64,000 bases of DNA, taken from assembly GCF_030656875.1 (NCBI RefSeq), contig NZ_CP130943.1, positions 2,728,001 to 2,792,000 of the forward strand. The letters are read 5' to 3'. This stretch comes from Prescottella sp. R16 (GTDB taxonomy: Bacteria > Actinomycetota > Actinomycetes > Mycobacteriales > Mycobacteriaceae). Below, piece after piece: positions 19,583 to 29,956 of this stretch (the first letter of the stretch is position 1; each line of letters begins with the position of its first letter). Under the pieces are notes generated by a model, which saw only the letters and a program-made list of their open reading frames with translations, was not told the origin of the DNA and made no database searches. The translations under genes were made by a program, and so were the position numbers.

Positions 19583-20659
19583 CTATTCCTCATGTATCGG
19601 GCCGGATGTATCGCGCCACGCCCGGGCCACGGTGGCCGCCAGTTCCGTGAGGTGTCCTGCCGCGTCGGCCATGGCGCGTTCGACGGATCCGGCGATGTCG
19701 GTCAGCGCGTACGTCGCCGTGATCCCGGCTGCCGCGGCGGCGGCCGGGTCGACCGCGGCCTGCCCGGTGAGGACGACGACGGGTGTTCCCGCACCGGATC
19801 CGAGTGCGGCGACCGCGACGGGGAGTTTGCCGCGCAGCGACTGGTCGTCGAACTTTCCCTCCCCGGTCAGGACGAGGTCGGCGGCGGCGATCCGCTCGCC
19901 GAGCCCGGTGGCGTCGGCTACGACGGCGGCCCCGGACTCCCGGGCCGCACCGAGCGCGAACAGGGCCGCCCCGAGTCCACCGGCGGCGCCGGCACCGGGC
20001 CGGTCGACGACGTCGGGGCCGACTGCGGCACGCAGTTCGTCCGCCCATGCGATGTTGCGGCGTTCGAGGAGGGTGACGGTGGCGGCGTCGGCGCCTTTCT
20101 GGGGTCCGAAGACATGGGCGGCGCCGTGTTCGCCGAGCAGCGCGTGTTCGACGTCGGTGGCGGCGATCAGGTCGATACCGTCCAGCAGTGCCCGGGCCCG
20201 GGTGAGTCCGCCGAGGGCGTCGAGTGCGCCGCGGCCACCGTCGGTGCAGCAGCTGCCGCCGAGTCCGACGACGATCCGGCGGGCCCCGGCGGCCACGGCG
20301 GCGGCGAGCAATTGCCCGACGCCGCGGCTGTGGGCCCGGCGGGCGGTGTCCGGGGTGGGCGGGCCGACGAGCAGGTCCAGGCCGACGGCCTGCGCGGATT
20401 CGAGGTAGGCGACCCGTCCGTCACCGGCGAGGACCCAGTGTGCCCGGGCCGGGTCGCCGAGGGGGCCGTCGACACGGGTGGTGTGGACGGTGCCGACCAC
20501 ACTCATGGCGTCGACGAAGCCGGGACCGCCGTCGGACTGCGGGGCGAGATCGAGCCGGTCGCCGGGTCGGGCGCAGCGCCAGCCGGCGGCGATCGCGGCG
20601 ACCGCCTGGGTGGCGGTGAGGGTGCCGCCGAACGAGTCCGGCGCGATCAGGACGCGCAT
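19583..20659 (-). CDS. Glycerate kinase (GckA/GlxK family)
   Basis: Phosphorylates D-glycerate using ATP, 358 aa. The N-terminus MRVLIAPDSFGGTLTATQAV and the block GDRLDLAPQSDGGPGFVDAM are diagnostic. GLGGSCCTDGGRGALDALGG and the C-terminal DLVLTGEGKFDDQSLRGKLPVAVA are family motifs, the latter with catalytic Asp. It sits 59 bp upstream of the Fe-S carrier on the same strand, so the two may be cotranscribed, and corresponds in position to Rv2205c. Its metabolic context (serine or glyoxylate turnover) is not shown by neighbours. Confidence 0.88.
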   Translation of the reverse strand: MRVLIAPDSFGGTLTATQAVAAIAAGWRCARPGDRLDLAPQSDGGPGFVDAMSVVGTVHTTRVDGPLGDPARAHWVLAGDGRVAYLESAQAVGLDLLVGPPTPDTARRAHSRGVGQLLAAAVAAGARRIVVGLGGSCCTDGGRGALDALGGLTRARALLDGIDLIAATDVEHALLGEHGAAHVFGPQKGADAATVTLLERRNIAWADELRAAVGPDVVDRPGAGAAGGLGAALFALGAARESGAAVVADATGLGERIAAADLVLTGEGKFDDQSLRGKLPVAVAALGSGAGTPVVVLTGQAAVDPAAAAAAGITATYALTDIAGSVERAMADAAGHLTELAATVARAWRDTSGPIHEE

Positions 20660-20709
20660 CCGCGCAGTCTAGGGCGGTGGTCGGTTTCGCCAGGACGACG
20701 GTTATCCCA

Positions 20710-20715
20710 TAGCCT
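20710..20715 (+). promoter_or_regulatory. -10 box TAGCCT, leaderless start of the DUF3043 gene
   Basis: TAGCCT, then 6 nt, then GTG 20722, without a ribosome-binding site. Confidence 0.42.
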
Positions 20716-20721
20716 GGATGT

Positions 20722-21399
20722 GTGAAGCTGCTACGCCGAGGCGACTCCGACAATCCCGACAAGAACCACGTCGAGGTCACCGAGTCGTCCGCGTCGTCCT
20801 CGGAAACCACCGCCGAGACGGCCGGGAAGACCGCGTCGACCCCCGGTAAGGGGCGTCCCACCCCCAAGCGCCGCGAGGCCGAGGCCAAGCGCCGCGGCCC
20901 GGTGACCCCCGCACCGCTCACCGCGAAGGAGGCCCGGGCCCGCCGCAAGGCGACTCGCGGCTCCAAGGAGGAGCGCAAGACGGCCGCCGCCGAGCGTCGG
21001 GCCGACGCCGCCGACCGCCGGGCCCGGATGCTCGCCGGCGAGGACAAGTACCTGATGCCCCGCGACAAGGGCCCGGTCCGCGCGTACGTCCGCGACCTCG
21101 TCGACAGCCGCCGCAACCTCGTCGGCCTGTTCATGCCGCTCGCCCTGATCCTGATCATGGCGATGTTCCTCAATCCGATCATCCAGAGCTATGTCACGCT
21201 CGGCATGCTCGTGATGATGCTGTTCATGGCGATCGAGGGCTACGTCCTGGGGCGCATGATCAACAATCGCGTCCGGGAGCGTTTCCCCGACACCGCGGAC
21301 GGCGGCTTCAAGCTCGGCTGGTACGCGTTCGTCCGCGCGTCGCAGATCCGTAAGATGCGCGCCCCGAAGCCGCGTGTCGGCCCGGGCGACGCCGTCTGA
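20722..21399 (+). CDS. DUF3043 membrane protein (Rv2206-like)
   Basis: A 225-aa membrane protein of unknown function found across actinobacteria. The N-terminal half is highly charged and Ala/Lys/Arg-rich (PKRREAEAKRRGP, KEARARRKATRGSKEERK), suggesting contact with nucleic acid or the membrane surface. Two transmembrane helices follow at about 135-150 (LVGLFMPLALILIMAMFL) and 155-180 (VTLGMLVMMLFMAIEGYVLGRMI). A conserved DKYLMPRDKGPVRAYVRDLVDSRR motif precedes the helices. The GTG start is supported by a leaderless -10 box. It sits just before cobU with no shared terminator. Confidence 0.85.
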   Translation: MKLLRRGDSDNPDKNHVEVTESSASSSETTAETAGKTASTPGKGRPTPKRREAEAKRRGPVTPAPLTAKEARARRKATRGSKEERKTAAAERRADAADRRARMLAGEDKYLMPRDKGPVRAYVRDLVDSRRNLVGLFMPLALILIMAMFLNPIIQSYVTLGMLVMMLFMAIEGYVLGRMINNRVRERFPDTADGGFKLGWYAFVRASQIRKMRAPKPRVGPGDAV

Positions 21400-21469
21400 T
21401 CCCCACGTCGTTCCGGGCCGGTCCGCGCACTGCGGGACCGGCCCGGTGCGGTTGATAGCGTCTATCCTC

Positions 21470-22042
21470 GTGTCCTCCCCCGATGTTCCGCGCCGCACGC
21501 TCGTACTCGGCGGCGCCCGGTCCGGGAAGTCTGCGCACGCCGAAGGACTGCTCGACGATGTTCCGGGCGATGTCCCGGTGCGCTATGTGGCGACCGCGCG
21601 CCGGTATCCGGGGGACACCGATTGGGATGCCCGGATCGAGCAGCATCGAGTCCGGCGTCCGGCCTGGTGGTCGACTGTCGAGACCGGCACCGACCTCCCC
21701 CTCTCGGACGTCCTCGCCTCCCCCGGACCGCATCCGCCGACCCTCGTCGACGACCTGGGCACATGGCTCACGGGCGAACTCGACGACGCCGACGCGTGGG
21801 ACGCGCCGCGGGGCACGATCGCCGGGCGGGTCGACGCCCTCGTCGCGGCGGTGGCGGGATTCGACGGGCGTCTGCTGCTGGTGAGCCCCGAGGTGGGGCT
21901 CGGCGTGATTCCGGAGACGCGTTCGGGCCGGCTGTTCCGCGACGAGATCGGCGCGCTCAACGCGCGCCTCGCGCAGGTGTGCGACGACGTGGTACTCGTC
22001 GTCGCGGGCCTCCCCCTGACTCTCAAGACATCGCAGGCGTAG
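21470..22042 (+). CDS. cobU: Adenosylcobinamide kinase / adenosylcobinamide-phosphate guanylyltransferase
   Basis: Bifunctional enzyme of late cobalamin assembly: phosphorylates adenosylcobinamide and then transfers GMP to give AdoCbi-GDP. The 190 aa carry the P-loop [12 protein letters not shown] near the N-terminus, and the CobU motifs [26 protein letters not shown] and [30 protein letters not shown] 21470 is the only start that gives a normal CobU N-terminus, and TAGCGT lies 8 nt upstream. It begins a cobU-cobT-cobS operon. In M. tuberculosis only cobT and cobS are at this place. Confidence 0.93.
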   Translation: MSSPDVPRRTLVLGGARSGKSAHAEGLLDDVPGDVPVRYVATARRYPGDTDWDARIEQHRVRRPAWWSTVETGTDLPLSDVLASPGPHPPTLVDDLGTWLTGELDDADAWDAPRGTIAGRVDALVAAVAGFDGRLLLVSPEVGLGVIPETRSGRLFRDEIGALNARLAQVCDDVVLVVAGLPLTLKTSQA

Positions 22043-22056
22043 ATGAAAGGTCCAGC

Positions 22057-23166
22057 GTGACAAGCGAATCCGTGAACCCGTCGGTGACCGACTTCGAGTT
22101 CCCCACCCCGCCGGACGCCGAGGTGCGGGAGCAGGCACGCCTGCGGCAGCTGCAGTTGACGAAACCCACCGGGTCGCTGGGCCGGCTCGAGGAGCTGTCG
22201 GTGTGGGCGTCGGCCTGCCAGGGCGTGTGCCCGCCGAAGGTGTTCGAGCGGCCGCGAGTCGTCGTGTTTGCCGGTGACCACGGGATCGCCCGTGGTGGGG
22301 TGTCGGCGTATCCGCCGGAGGTGACCGCGCAGATGGTCGCGAACATCCGCGGCGGCGGCGCCGCGGTGAACGTGCTCGCCGAGATCGCCGGTGCCGGGGT
22401 GCGCGTGGAGGACCTGTCGGTCGACGCGGACACCGACCCGTCCGTGTCGGCGTTCAAGGTGCGCCGCTCGTCGGGGTCGATCGACCGCGAGGACGCGATG
22501 ACGCACGAGGAGACCGCGCAGGCGATCGCCGCGGGACGCGCGATCGCCGACCAGGAAGTCGACGCGGGCGCCGACCTGCTCATCGCAGGCGAGATGGGCA
22601 TCGGAAACACGACGCCGGCAACGATTCTCATCGCCGCGATCACCGACACCGAACCGGTGGCGGCCGTCGGGCGCGGTACCGGCATCGACGACGCCGGCTG
22701 GATGCGCAAGACCGCCGCGATCCGGGACGGGCTGCGGCGCGCCCGCCCGTACACGCGGGACGCCGTCGGTCTGCTGCGGACAGTGTCCGGTGCAGACCTG
22801 GCGGCGATGGCCGGGTTCCTCGCTCAGGCGGCGGTACGCCGCACCCCGGTGATCGTCGACGGTCTGGTGGTGACGGCGTCGGCGCTGGTCGCGGAGGAAT
22901 TGGCGCCCGGCGCCCGCGAGTGGTGGGTGGCCGGGCACCGGTCCACCGAGCCGGCCCACACGATCGCGCTGCGGCACCTGGGGCTGGATCCGATCCTGGG
23001 GCTGGACATGCGTCTCGGCGAGGGGTCGGGTGCGGTGACGGCGCTGCCGGTGCTGCAGGGCGCGGTCGCGACCCTGGCCCGGATGGCGACGTTCGATTCG
23101 GCGGGCGTGAGCAACAACAGCACCGACACGGAACCCGACAGCACCGACGGCACGGAATCGGCCTGA
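22057..23166 (+). CDS. cobT: Nicotinate-nucleotide--dimethylbenzimidazole phosphoribosyltransferase
   Basis: Activates the lower ligand 5,6-dimethylbenzimidazole to alpha-ribazole phosphate. The 369-aa protein has the family motifs [53 protein letters not shown] and [13 protein letters not shown] (with the catalytic Glu). GTG 22057 has a GAAAGG ribosome-binding site and lies 14 nt after cobU. The last 20 residues are a low-complexity Asn/Thr/Ser/Asp tail with no function I can assign. cobS follows after 2 nt. Confidence 0.95.
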   Translation: MTSESVNPSVTDFEFPTPPDAEVREQARLRQLQLTKPTGSLGRLEELSVWASACQGVCPPKVFERPRVVVFAGDHGIARGGVSAYPPEVTAQMVANIRGGGAAVNVLAEIAGAGVRVEDLSVDADTDPSVSAFKVRRSSGSIDREDAMTHEETAQAIAAGRAIADQEVDAGADLLIAGEMGIGNTTPATILIAAITDTEPVAAVGRGTGIDDAGWMRKTAAIRDGLRRARPYTRDAVGLLRTVSGADLAAMAGFLAQAAVRRTPVIVDGLVVTASALVAEELAPGAREWWVAGHRSTEPAHTIALRHLGLDPILGLDMRLGEGSGAVTALPVLQGAVATLARMATFDSAGVSNNSTDTEPDSTDGTESA

Positions 23167-23168
23167 GC

Positions 23169-23930
23169 GTGCGGGGTGCGGTCACCGGGATGGCGTTGGC
23201 CCTGTCGTGGTTGACGGTGCTGCCGGTGCGCGGCCCGCACGACATCGGCCGCCCCGAGGGCCGGCGGGCGATCGCCGCGGCACCGGTGGCCGGGATCCTG
23301 CTGGGCGCGGCCGCGGCGGGGCTGTTGTGGCTGCTGTCGTGGGCCGGTCTCGAGCCGACGCTCTCGGGTCTGCTGGTGGTCGGTGCGCTCGCATCGGGGA
23401 CCCGCGGCATGCACGTCGACGGTCTCGCGGACACCGCGGACGGCCTGGGCTGTTACGGGCCACCGGAGCGGGCGCGGGAGGTGATGAAGAGCGGCGGTGC
23501 CGGACCGTTCGGGGTAGCGGCGCTGATCGTGACGTTCGGGGTGCAGGCTCTCGCGTTCGGTTCGCTCGGCGCGCACGGGGCGTGGCTCGCGGTGGCCGTC
23601 GCGGTGGCGACGGGCCGGGTGGCCGCGGTGTTCGCGTGCCGCCGCGGAATCCGGGCGTCGGGGACGACGGGTTTCGGTGCACTGGTGGCGGATTCGCAGC
23701 CTCTTCCGGTGGCCCTGGCGTGGGGCGTCGCGGCTGCGGGCGCGGCGGTTCTGGCGGTGCCGGCTCTCTGGTGGCAGGGCCCGGTGGTCGTCGTCGCGGT
23801 ACTGCTCGCCGCGGTACTGCTGGTGCGGCACTGTGTCCGCCGGTTCGACGGCGTCAACGGTGACGTGCTCGGGGCCGCACTGGAATTCACCGTCGCCGCG
23901 ACGGCCGTCGGGTTCCTGCTCGGAGGCTGA
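23169..23930 (+). CDS. cobS: Adenosylcobinamide-GDP ribazoletransferase
   Basis: Integral membrane cobalamin synthase that joins AdoCbi-GDP with alpha-ribazole or its phosphate. The 253 aa hold six or so hydrophobic helices. The family signature GMHVDGLADTADGLGCYGPPERAREVMKSGGAGPFGV at about residues 79-115 is the Asp-rich metal/GDP site. GTG 23169 lies 2 nt after the cobT stop, so the genes are coupled. A hairpin after the gene closes the operon. Confidence 0.95.
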   Translation: MRGAVTGMALALSWLTVLPVRGPHDIGRPEGRRAIAAAPVAGILLGAAAAGLLWLLSWAGLEPTLSGLLVVGALASGTRGMHVDGLADTADGLGCYGPPERAREVMKSGGAGPFGVAALIVTFGVQALAFGSLGAHGAWLAVAVAVATGRVAAVFACRRGIRASGTTGFGALVADSQPLPVALAWGVAAAGAAVLAVPALWWQGPVVVVAVLLAAVLLVRHCVRRFDGVNGDVLGAALEFTVAATAVGFLLGG

Positions 23931-23941
23931 CCCCGACACAA

Positions 23942-23975
23942 CTCGGGCCCTCCCACCGAAGTGGAAGGGCCCGAG
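23942..23975. terminator. Bidirectional hairpin between cobS and ilvE
   Basis: A 15-bp stem (23942-23956 with 23961-23975) with one mismatch and a CGAA loop, between convergent genes. Confidence 0.7.
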
Positions 23976-23992
23976 CAGGTTTCGGCCGAGTG

Positions 23993-25096
23993 TCAGCGCA
24001 GCTTGGTCATCCACTCGTGGGTGTCGGCGAAGGTGCCGCGCTGGATGCCGGTGAGGGTGTCGCGCAGCGCCATGGTGATCGGGCCGGGCTCGCCGTCGGC
24101 GACGGTGAACTCGCCCTGCGCGGACTTGACGCGGCCGACGGGGGTGATGACGGCGGCGGTACCGCATGCGAACACCTCGGTGATCTCACCGGACGCGCAC
24201 TTCTCCCGCCATTCGTCGGTGCTGATCCTGCGCTCCTCGACCGCGAATCCGGCGTCGGCGGCGAGGGTGAGCAGCGAGTCGCGGGTGATGCCGGGCAGCA
24301 GCGACCCGGACAGTTCCGGGGTGACCAGGCGGGCGTCGGGGCCGGAACCGAAGACGAAGAACAGGTTCATCCCGCCCATCTCCTCGACGTACGCGCGTTC
24401 GATGGCGTCGAGCCACACCACCTGGTCGCAGCCCTGCTCGGCGGCCTGGGCCTGCGCCACCAGCGACGCCGCATAGTTGCCGGCGAACTTCGCGGCACCG
24501 GTACCGCCCGGTGCGGCCCGCACGTACTCCCGCGACAGCCACACGCTGACCGGCTTGACGCCGCGCGGGAAGTAGGCGCCTGCGGGGGACGCGATCAGCA
24601 GGTAGCGGTACTCCGACGCCGGGCGCACCCCCAGCCCCGCCTCGGTGGAGAACAGGAACGGCCGCAGGTACAGCGACGCCTCACCGCCGGCCTCCGGCAC
24701 CCAGGCCTCGTCGACGTCGAGGAGGGCCTCGATGGAGGCGACGAACAACTCGTCCGGCAGTTCCGGCATCGCGAGCCGGCGCGCCGACCGGCGGAGCCGT
24801 TCGGCGTTGGCGGTGACCCGGAACGACGCGATGCTGCCGTTCGGCTGGCGGTACGCCTTGAGGCCCTCGAAGATGGACTGCCCGTAGTGCAACACCATGC
24901 CGGCGGGGTCGAGGGAGATCGGCCCGTACGGCAGGACCTCGGCGTCGTGCCAGCCACGGCCCTCGGTGTAGCGGATCGACACCATGTGATCGGTGAAGTA
25001 CCGACCGAACCCGGGCGCCTCGAGAATCTCGCGCCGCGCCTCGTCGGTCGCGGGAGAGGGATTCAGGGTGCGCGCGAAGTCGAGGCCGTCTGTCAT
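23993..25096 (-). CDS. ilvE: Branched-chain amino acid aminotransferase
   Basis: PLP enzyme interconverting leucine, isoleucine and valine with their 2-oxo acids, 367 aa. The internal aldimine lysine is in [18 protein letters not shown]. The substrate-site pattern [13 protein letters not shown] and the C-terminal [15 protein letters not shown] are diagnostic of the class IV fold. A TAGGAT -10 box lies 8 nt before ATG 25096, so ilvE is probably transcribed separately from the upstream gcvT (53-bp gap). The position equals Rv2210c. Confidence 0.95.
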   Translation of the reverse strand: MTDGLDFARTLNPSPATDEARREILEAPGFGRYFTDHMVSIRYTEGRGWHDAEVLPYGPISLDPAGMVLHYGQSIFEGLKAYRQPNGSIASFRVTANAERLRRSARRLAMPELPDELFVASIEALLDVDEAWVPEAGGEASLYLRPFLFSTEAGLGVRPASEYRYLLIASPAGAYFPRGVKPVSVWLSREYVRAAPGGTGAAKFAGNYAASLVAQAQAAEQGCDQVVWLDAIERAYVEEMGGMNLFFVFGSGPDARLVTPELSGSLLPGITRDSLLTLAADAGFAVEERRISTDEWREKCASGEITEVFACGTAAVITPVGRVKSAQGEFTVADGEPGPITMALRDTLTGIQRGTFADTHEWMTKLR

Positions 25097-25104
25097 AAGC
25101 CGTA

Positions 25105-25110
25105 ATCCTA
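25105..25110 (-). promoter_or_regulatory. -10 box TAGGAT, leaderless start of ilvE
   Basis: On the minus strand TAGGAT is followed by 8 nt and ATG 25096, with no ribosome-binding site. Confidence 0.42.
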
Positions 25111-25149
25111 TCTAACGAGGCTTTCGCCTTTTACCTGGCGTATCGGGGT

Positions 25150-26259
25150 CTATTTGGTGTGGACGGGCACGAACGGGGTGGTCACGACCTCGCAGCGCAG
25201 TGCACGTCCTCGCACGTCGACGGTGATCTCGTCTCCCACGGACACACCGGCCACACCCGCGGCGGTGTCGAGCAGCGCCAGCGCGATACCGACCTTGAGG
25301 GTCGGCGAGAACGTGCCCGACGTGGTCTCCCCGATCGGGGCGCCGTCCTTCGACACGGTCTGTCCCTGCCGCAGCACACCACGGTCGAGGGCCTTGATTC
25401 CCCACAGGCGACGGGCCGGGCCGGCCGCCTTCTCCGCGGTGAGGGCGTCGCGGCCCCAGAACTCCGGCTTGGACCAGCCGATGGCCCAGCCGCAGCGGGC
25501 CTGCAGCGGCGAGATGTCGAGCGACAGTTCGTGGCCGTGCAGCGGGTACCCGGCCTCGGTGCGCAGGGTGTCGCGGGCGCCCAGACCGGCCACCTGGCCG
25601 TCGCGGTCGCGCACGAGGTCGACGAGGACCCGGAACAGCGCCTCGGCGTCGGCCCACCGGGGTAGCAGCTCGTAGCCGTGCTCACCGGTGTAGCCGCTGC
25701 GGCACACCCGTACCGGGACACCGTTCCAGTCGGCGTCGACGAACGCCATGTAGTCGATGTCGGTGGGCAGGCCCAGTTCGGCGAGGACGTCCGCCGACTT
25801 CGGACCCTGAACCGCGAACACCGCGTAGTCCCGGTGCTGGTCGGTGATCGCGACACCGTCCGGCGCGGCGGCCTGCAGCCGGGCGACGACGTCGGCGGTG
25901 TTCGCGGCGTTCGGCACCAGGAAGATCTCGTCGTCGGACACGTAGTAGGCGATCAGGTCGTCGACGACGCCACCGGTCTCGGTGCAGCACAGCGTGTACT
26001 GCGCCTGCCCGGGCGTGACCTTGCCGAGGTCCGCGGTGAGCGTCGAGTTCACGAACTCCGCGGCACCGGGACCCGAGACGAGAGCCTTACCGAGATGGCT
26101 GACGTCGAACAGGCCGACCGTCTCGCGGACCGCGTTGTGCTCGGCGACGGTGCCCGCGTACGAGACCGGCATCTCCCAGCCACCGAACGGTGCGAACGTC
26201 GCACCCAGGTCGACGTGGACGGAATGGATGGGGCCCTGCAGCAGTTGCGCGTCGCTCAT
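25150..26259 (-). CDS. gcvT: Aminomethyltransferase (glycine cleavage T-protein)
   Basis: Tetrahydrofolate-dependent step of glycine cleavage, 369 aa. The N-terminal [33 protein letters not shown], the folate-site Asp region VVDDLIAYY, and the block [12 protein letters not shown] are family hallmarks, as is [22 protein letters not shown] start at ATG 26259 ([10 protein letters not shown]), which gives the usual length. The open frame continues far upstream antisense to pepB, but that part is not coding. The rest of the glycine cleavage system (gcvP, gcvH) is outside the window. It diverges from pepB. Confidence 0.95.
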   Translation of the reverse strand: MSDAQLLQGPIHSVHVDLGATFAPFGGWEMPVSYAGTVAEHNAVRETVGLFDVSHLGKALVSGPGAAEFVNSTLTADLGKVTPGQAQYTLCCTETGGVVDDLIAYYVSDDEIFLVPNAANTADVVARLQAAAPDGVAITDQHRDYAVFAVQGPKSADVLAELGLPTDIDYMAFVDADWNGVPVRVCRSGYTGEHGYELLPRWADAEALFRVLVDLVRDRDGQVAGLGARDTLRTEAGYPLHGHELSLDISPLQARCGWAIGWSKPEFWGRDALTAEKAAGPARRLWGIKALDRGVLRQGQTVSKDGAPIGETTSGTFSPTLKVGIALALLDTAAGVAGVSVGDEITVDVRGRALRCEVVTTPFVPVHTK

Positions 26260-26343
26260 GAGGGACAACGCTAGCCCACCCGCCGCGAGCACTAACATCG
26301 GAATTCGGCAGCTACCCGCCTCCCCCTTCGACAGGAGATGTTC

Positions 26344-27864
26344 GTGCCCCCTACCTCTTCGCCCGTCCGACCGCTGGGTCCGACGCTCGCCCTGGCCGGT
26401 TCCCCGAGCCGTCGCGCCGACGTCCTGGTGATCGGTCTCACGACCGGATCCGACGGACCCGAGGTCCTCGTCGGTGCCGGTGTGGACGAGGAGGTCCTCG
26501 CCGGACTGCTCGACGCCCTGACGGCAGTCGGTGCGACCGGCCGCGCCGAGGAACTCACCCGGATCCCCGCCCCCGCAGACCTGCCCGTGTCGAGTGTGCT
26601 GGCCGTCGGCCTCGGTGCCGCCGACAAGATCGACGCCGAGCAGGTCCGACGCTCCGCCGGCGTCGCGGCACGCGCCCTGTCCGGGGTCGCGACCGTCACC
26701 ACGACGCTGTCGTCGCTCGATCTGGGTGCTGCCGCGGAGGGCTTCTTCCTCGGCGCGTACCGGTTCGACGAGTTCCGGTCGAAGTCGGCGCCGGCCGCCG
26801 ACGCGCAACCCCTCGGCCGCGTCGAACTGCTCGTCGAGTCGCCGCGCACGAAGGGCCCGAAGGACGAACTGGCCCGCTCGGTCGCGATCGCCGAGGCCGT
26901 CGCCACCGCCCGCGAATTCGTCAACACCCCGCCGAGCCACCTGTACCCCGCCGAGTTCGCCGACCGGGCGAAGGCCCTCGGCACCGCCGCGGGCCTCACC
27001 GTGAAGGTCCTCGACGAGAAAGCACTCGCGAAGGCCGGGTTCGGCGGCATCCTCGGTGTCGGACAGGGCTCGTCGCGTCCGCCGCGTCTGGTGCAGATGA
27101 CCTACACGGCAGCCAAGCGTCGTGGTGTGAAGAAGGTCGCGCTCGTCGGTAAGGGTGTCACGTTCGACACCGGCGGCATCTCCATCAAGCCGGCCGCCGG
27201 CATGGAGAACATGACCTCCGACATGGGCGGCGCCGCCGCCGTCGTCGCGACCGTCGTACTCGCCGCGAAACTGCGTCTGCCCGTCGACGTCACCGCGTGG
27301 GTGCCGATGGCCGAGAACATGCCGTCGGCGACCGCGCAGCGTCCCGGTGACGTCCTCACCCAGTACGGCGGCACCACCGTCGAGGTCGTCAACACCGATG
27401 CCGAGGGCCGTCTCCTCCTCGCCGACGCCATCGCCCGCGCCTGCGAGGACCACCCCGACTACCTCATCGACACCGCCACCCTCACCGGCGCCCAGATGGT
27501 GGCCCTCGGCAACCGCACCGCCGGCATCATGGGCACCGACGAGTTCCGTGACCGGGTCGCCGCGATCTCGCAGGAGATCGGTGAGAACGGCTGGCCGATG
27601 CCGATGCCGGCCGAATTGCGTGCCGACCTCAACTCCCGCGTCGCCGACCTCGCGAACGTCACCCCGCACCGCTGGGGCGGCATGCTCGCCGCCGCGATCT
27701 TCCTGAAGGAGTTCGTCACCGACGACGTGCAGTGGGCGCACGTCGACGTGGCCGGTCCGGCGTTCAACACGGGCGGCCCGTTCGGCTACACCGGCAAGGG
27801 CGGCACCGGCGTCCCGGTCCGCACCATGATCTCCGTCATCGAGGACATCGCCGTCAACGGATAA
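26344..27864 (+). CDS. pepB: Leucyl aminopeptidase (M17 family)
   Basis: Cytosolic two-metal aminopeptidase that removes N-terminal residues from peptides, 506 aa. The N-terminal macro-like domain is divergent. The catalytic domain has the metal and active-site motifs [29 protein letters not shown] (Lys and Asp), [13 protein letters not shown] and [13 protein letters not shown] (Asp, Glu and Arg). GTG 26344 is preferred because an AGGAG sequence sits 6 nt before it. An in-frame ATG at 26338 directly abuts the AGGAG and is less likely. Divergent from gcvT; followed by a hairpin. Confidence 0.93.
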   Translation: MPPTSSPVRPLGPTLALAGSPSRRADVLVIGLTTGSDGPEVLVGAGVDEEVLAGLLDALTAVGATGRAEELTRIPAPADLPVSSVLAVGLGAADKIDAEQVRRSAGVAARALSGVATVTTTLSSLDLGAAAEGFFLGAYRFDEFRSKSAPAADAQPLGRVELLVESPRTKGPKDELARSVAIAEAVATAREFVNTPPSHLYPAEFADRAKALGTAAGLTVKVLDEKALAKAGFGGILGVGQGSSRPPRLVQMTYTAAKRRGVKKVALVGKGVTFDTGGISIKPAAGMENMTSDMGGAAAVVATVVLAAKLRLPVDVTAWVPMAENMPSATAQRPGDVLTQYGGTTVEVVNTDAEGRLLLADAIARACEDHPDYLIDTATLTGAQMVALGNRTAGIMGTDEFRDRVAAISQEIGENGWPMPMPAELRADLNSRVADLANVTPHRWGGMLAAAIFLKEFVTDDVQWAHVDVAGPAFNTGGPFGYTGKGGTGVPVRTMISVIEDIAVNG

Positions 27865-27867
27865 GTG

Positions 27868-27911
27868 CTGTGCGCCTTTTTGGTAGTTGCTGCTACCGAA
27901 AAGGCGCACAG
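27868..27911 (+). terminator. Hairpin terminator of pepB (TGTGCGCCTTT-type)
   Basis: A 19-bp stem (27868-27886 with 27893-27911) with one G-U pair. The outer arm CTGTGCGCCTTT is shared with the terminator at 46814-46857. Confidence 0.75.
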
Positions 27912-28139
27912 GCCGTCAAGGCCTTCCCGGGGACCTCGCACGACACGCCCAGGACATCAATGGAAGGATGGTGCGGGTGCGCCGCACGACGCGTCCGAAG
28001 CGCAGCACACCGCCTGTGTGAGGTGTTTCGGATCCGTCGTACAGCGTCACCGGAACCATGCTTGCCGAGCACTATGGTTTGCGACCACAAGTCGCTATAA
28101 CTCAACAACCCGAACACAACCGTCGAGGAGTCGAAAGAA
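27912..28139 (+). promoter_or_regulatory. Leader and promoter region of dlaT
   Basis: About 230 bp without a gene. A CTATAAC sequence near 28095-28101 could be a -10 element. GAGGAG near 28124-28129 is the ribosome-binding site for ATG 28140. No riboswitch pattern was recognised. Confidence 0.35.
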
Positions 28140-29873
28140 ATGGCCTTCTCCGTCCAGATGCCAGCCCTGGGTGAATCCGTCACCGAGGGAACTGTCACGC
28201 GGTGGCTCAAGCAGGAAGGGGACACGGTCGCCGTCGACGAGCCGCTGCTCGAGGTCTCCACCGACAAAGTCGACACCGAGATCCCGTCCCCCGCTGCCGG
28301 TGTGCTGACGAAGATCGTGGCGCAGGAGGACGACGTCGTCGAGATCGGCGGCGAGCTGGCCGTGATCGGCGAGGCCGGCGAGGCTCCCGCCCCCGCCGCT
28401 GCTCCGGCTCCCGCCGCCGAGCCCGCACCTGCGCCTGCCGCCGAGGCTGCTCCGGCTCCGGCTGCTGCTCCGGCTCCGGCTGAGGCACCCGCCGCCGGTG
28501 CCGCGTCCGGCACCCCGGTCACGATGCCCGAGCTCGGCGAGTCCGTCACCGAGGGCACCGTCACCCGCTGGCTCAAGGCCGTCGGCGACGAGGTCGCCGT
28601 CGACGAGCCTCTGCTCGAGGTTTCCACCGACAAGGTCGACACCGAGATCCCGTCGCCCGTCGCCGGTGTGCTGCTCGAGATCAGCGCGCAGGAGGACGAC
28701 GTCATCGAGATCGGCGGCCGGCTGGCCGTCATCGGCTCCGGCGCTCCCGCTGCTGCACCTGCAGCTCCGGCTCCGGCTCCGGCTCCGGCTCCCGAGCCCA
28801 CTCCGGCTCCGGCTGCTCCGGCTCCGGCTGCTCCGGCTCCGGCAGCGTCCACTCCGGCCGCCCCGGCTCCGGCTGCTCCGGCTCCGGCAGCGTCCACTCC
28901 GGCCGCTCCCGCCGCCGCACCGTCCGGTGACGCCACCCCGTACGTGACCCCGCTGGTGCGCAAGCTCGCCACCGAGAACAACGTCGACCTGTCGACCGTC
29001 ACGGGCACCGGTGTCGGTGGCCGCATCCGCAAGCAGGACGTGCTCGCTGCCGCCGAGGCCGCGAAGGCTCCCGCGGCCGCACCTGCTGCCGCCGCTGCGG
29101 CTCCCGCGGCCCCGGTCGCGACCGCCGGTGTGCGTCCCGAACTGGCGAACCTGCGCGGCACGACGCAGAAGGCCAACCGGATCCGTCAGATCACGGCGAC
29201 CAAGACCCGCGAGTCCCTGCAGACCACGGCGCAGCTGACCCAGACCTTCGAGGTCGACGTCACCCGCATCGCGGCCCTGCGGGCGCAGGCCAAGGCCGAC
29301 TTCGCCGAGCGTGAGGGCGTCAACCTGACGTTCCTGCCGTTCTTCGCGAAGGCCGTCGTCGAGGCGCTCAAGGTTCACCCGAACGTGAACGCGTCCTACA
29401 ACGAGAGCACCAAGGAGATCACGTACCACGCTGCCGAGCACCTGGGCATCGCGGTCGACACCGAGCAGGGTCTACTCTCCCCCGTGATCCACAACGCCGG
29501 TGACCTGTCGCTGGCCGGACTGGCCCGCGCGATCGCCGACATCGCCAAGCGTGCCCGTACCGGTGGGCTCAAGCCGGACGAGCTGTCCGGTGGCACGTTC
29601 ACCGTCACCAACATCGGCAGCCAGGGCGCCCTGTTCGACACCCCGATCCTGGTGCCGCCGCAGGCCGCGATGCTGGGCACGGGCGCGATCGTCAAGCGTC
29701 CGGTCGTGGTGCAGGACGAGAACGGCAACGAGTCCATCGGTGTCCGGTCGATGTGCTACCTGCCGCTCACCTACGATCACCGTCTGGTCGACGGCGCTGA
29801 CGCGGGCCGCTTCCTGACCACGATCAAGCAGCGTCTCGAGGACGCCGCGTTCGAGGCCGACCTGGGCCTGTAG
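28140..29873 (+). CDS. dlaT: Dihydrolipoamide acyltransferase (E2), two lipoyl domains
   Basis: E2 core of a 2-oxoacid dehydrogenase complex, 577 aa. Two lipoyl domains carry the acceptor lysines Lys43 and Lys165, each in [14 protein letters not shown]. Long Ala/Pro linkers separate them. The E3/E1-binding domain ([35 protein letters not shown]) is at about 262-305. The C-terminal acyltransferase domain ends with His547 and Asp551 in [15 protein letters not shown]. The position equals M. tuberculosis dlaT (Rv2215), which serves pyruvate dehydrogenase and peroxynitrite defence. Annotation pipelines often call it sucB. lipB and lipA, which make its cofactor, lie just downstream. Confidence 0.95.
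   Translation: MAFSVQMPALGESVTEGTVTRWLKQEGDTVAVDEPLLEVSTDKVDTEIPSPAAGVLTKIVAQEDDVVEIGGELAVIGEAGEAPAPAAAPAPAAEPAPAPAAEAAPAPAAAPAPAEAPAAGAASGTPVTMPELGESVTEGTVTRWLKAVGDEVAVDEPLLEVSTDKVDTEIPSPVAGVLLEISAQEDDVIEIGGRLAVIGSGAPAAAPAAPAPAPAPAPEPTPAPAAPAPAAPAPAASTPAAPAPAAPAPAASTPAAPAAAPSGDATPYVTPLVRKLATENNVDLSTVTGTGVGGRIRKQDVLAAAEAAKAPAAAPAAAAAAPAAPVATAGVRPELANLRGTTQKANRIRQITATKTRESLQTTAQLTQTFEVDVTRIAALRAQAKADFAEREGVNLTFLPFFAKAVVEALKVHPNVNASYNESTKEITYHAAEHLGIAVDTEQGLLSPVIHNAGDLSLAGLARAIADIAKRARTGGLKPDELSGGTFTVTNIGSQGALFDTPILVPPQAAMLGTGAIVKRPVVVQDENGNESIGVRSMCYLPLTYDHRLVDGADAGRFLTTIKQRLEDAAFEADLGL
28381..28500 (+). repeat. Ala-Pro linker repeat 1 of dlaT (GCTCCG-like units)
   Basis: Degenerate hexamer repeats encode an Ala/Pro-rich flexible linker after the first lipoyl domain. 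Confidence 0.7.
28745..28920 (+). repeat. Ala-Pro linker repeat 2 of dlaT, with a duplicated 48-bp-scale unit
   Basis: Tandem GCTCCG hexamers encode Ala-Pro. Within them the block reading [16 protein letters not shown] is duplicated with near-identical codons, which suggests recent slippage. Confidence 0.75.
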
Positions 29874-29887
29874 GGTCCCGTGTTCCA

Positions 29888-29936
29888 TCCGCCGAGGGGC
29901 ACCTTCTCCGTCCGGGGAGGGTGCCCTTCGGCGTTT
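29888..29936 (+). terminator. Hairpin terminator between dlaT and the epimerase gene
   Basis: An imperfect stem of about 21 bp with three G-U pairs, 15 nt after the dlaT stop. Confidence 0.5.
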
Positions 29937-29956
29937 CCGTCTCCGGGAGGAAAAAC

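Noticed and set aside
21400..21469. Possible cobalamin riboswitch before cobU
   Set aside because: Only 70 bp are available and there is no B12 box.
26260..26343. Possible glycine riboswitch before gcvT
   Set aside because: The gap to pepB is only 84 bp and shows none of the conserved aptamer blocks.
26260..27909. A large N-terminal extension of gcvT running antisense through pepB
   Set aside because: GcvT homology begins at ATG 26259; the opposite strand encodes a complete M17 peptidase.
28381..28920. CRISPR-like or minisatellite array
   Set aside because: The repeats are in frame, code for Ala-Pro linkers and have no unique spacers.
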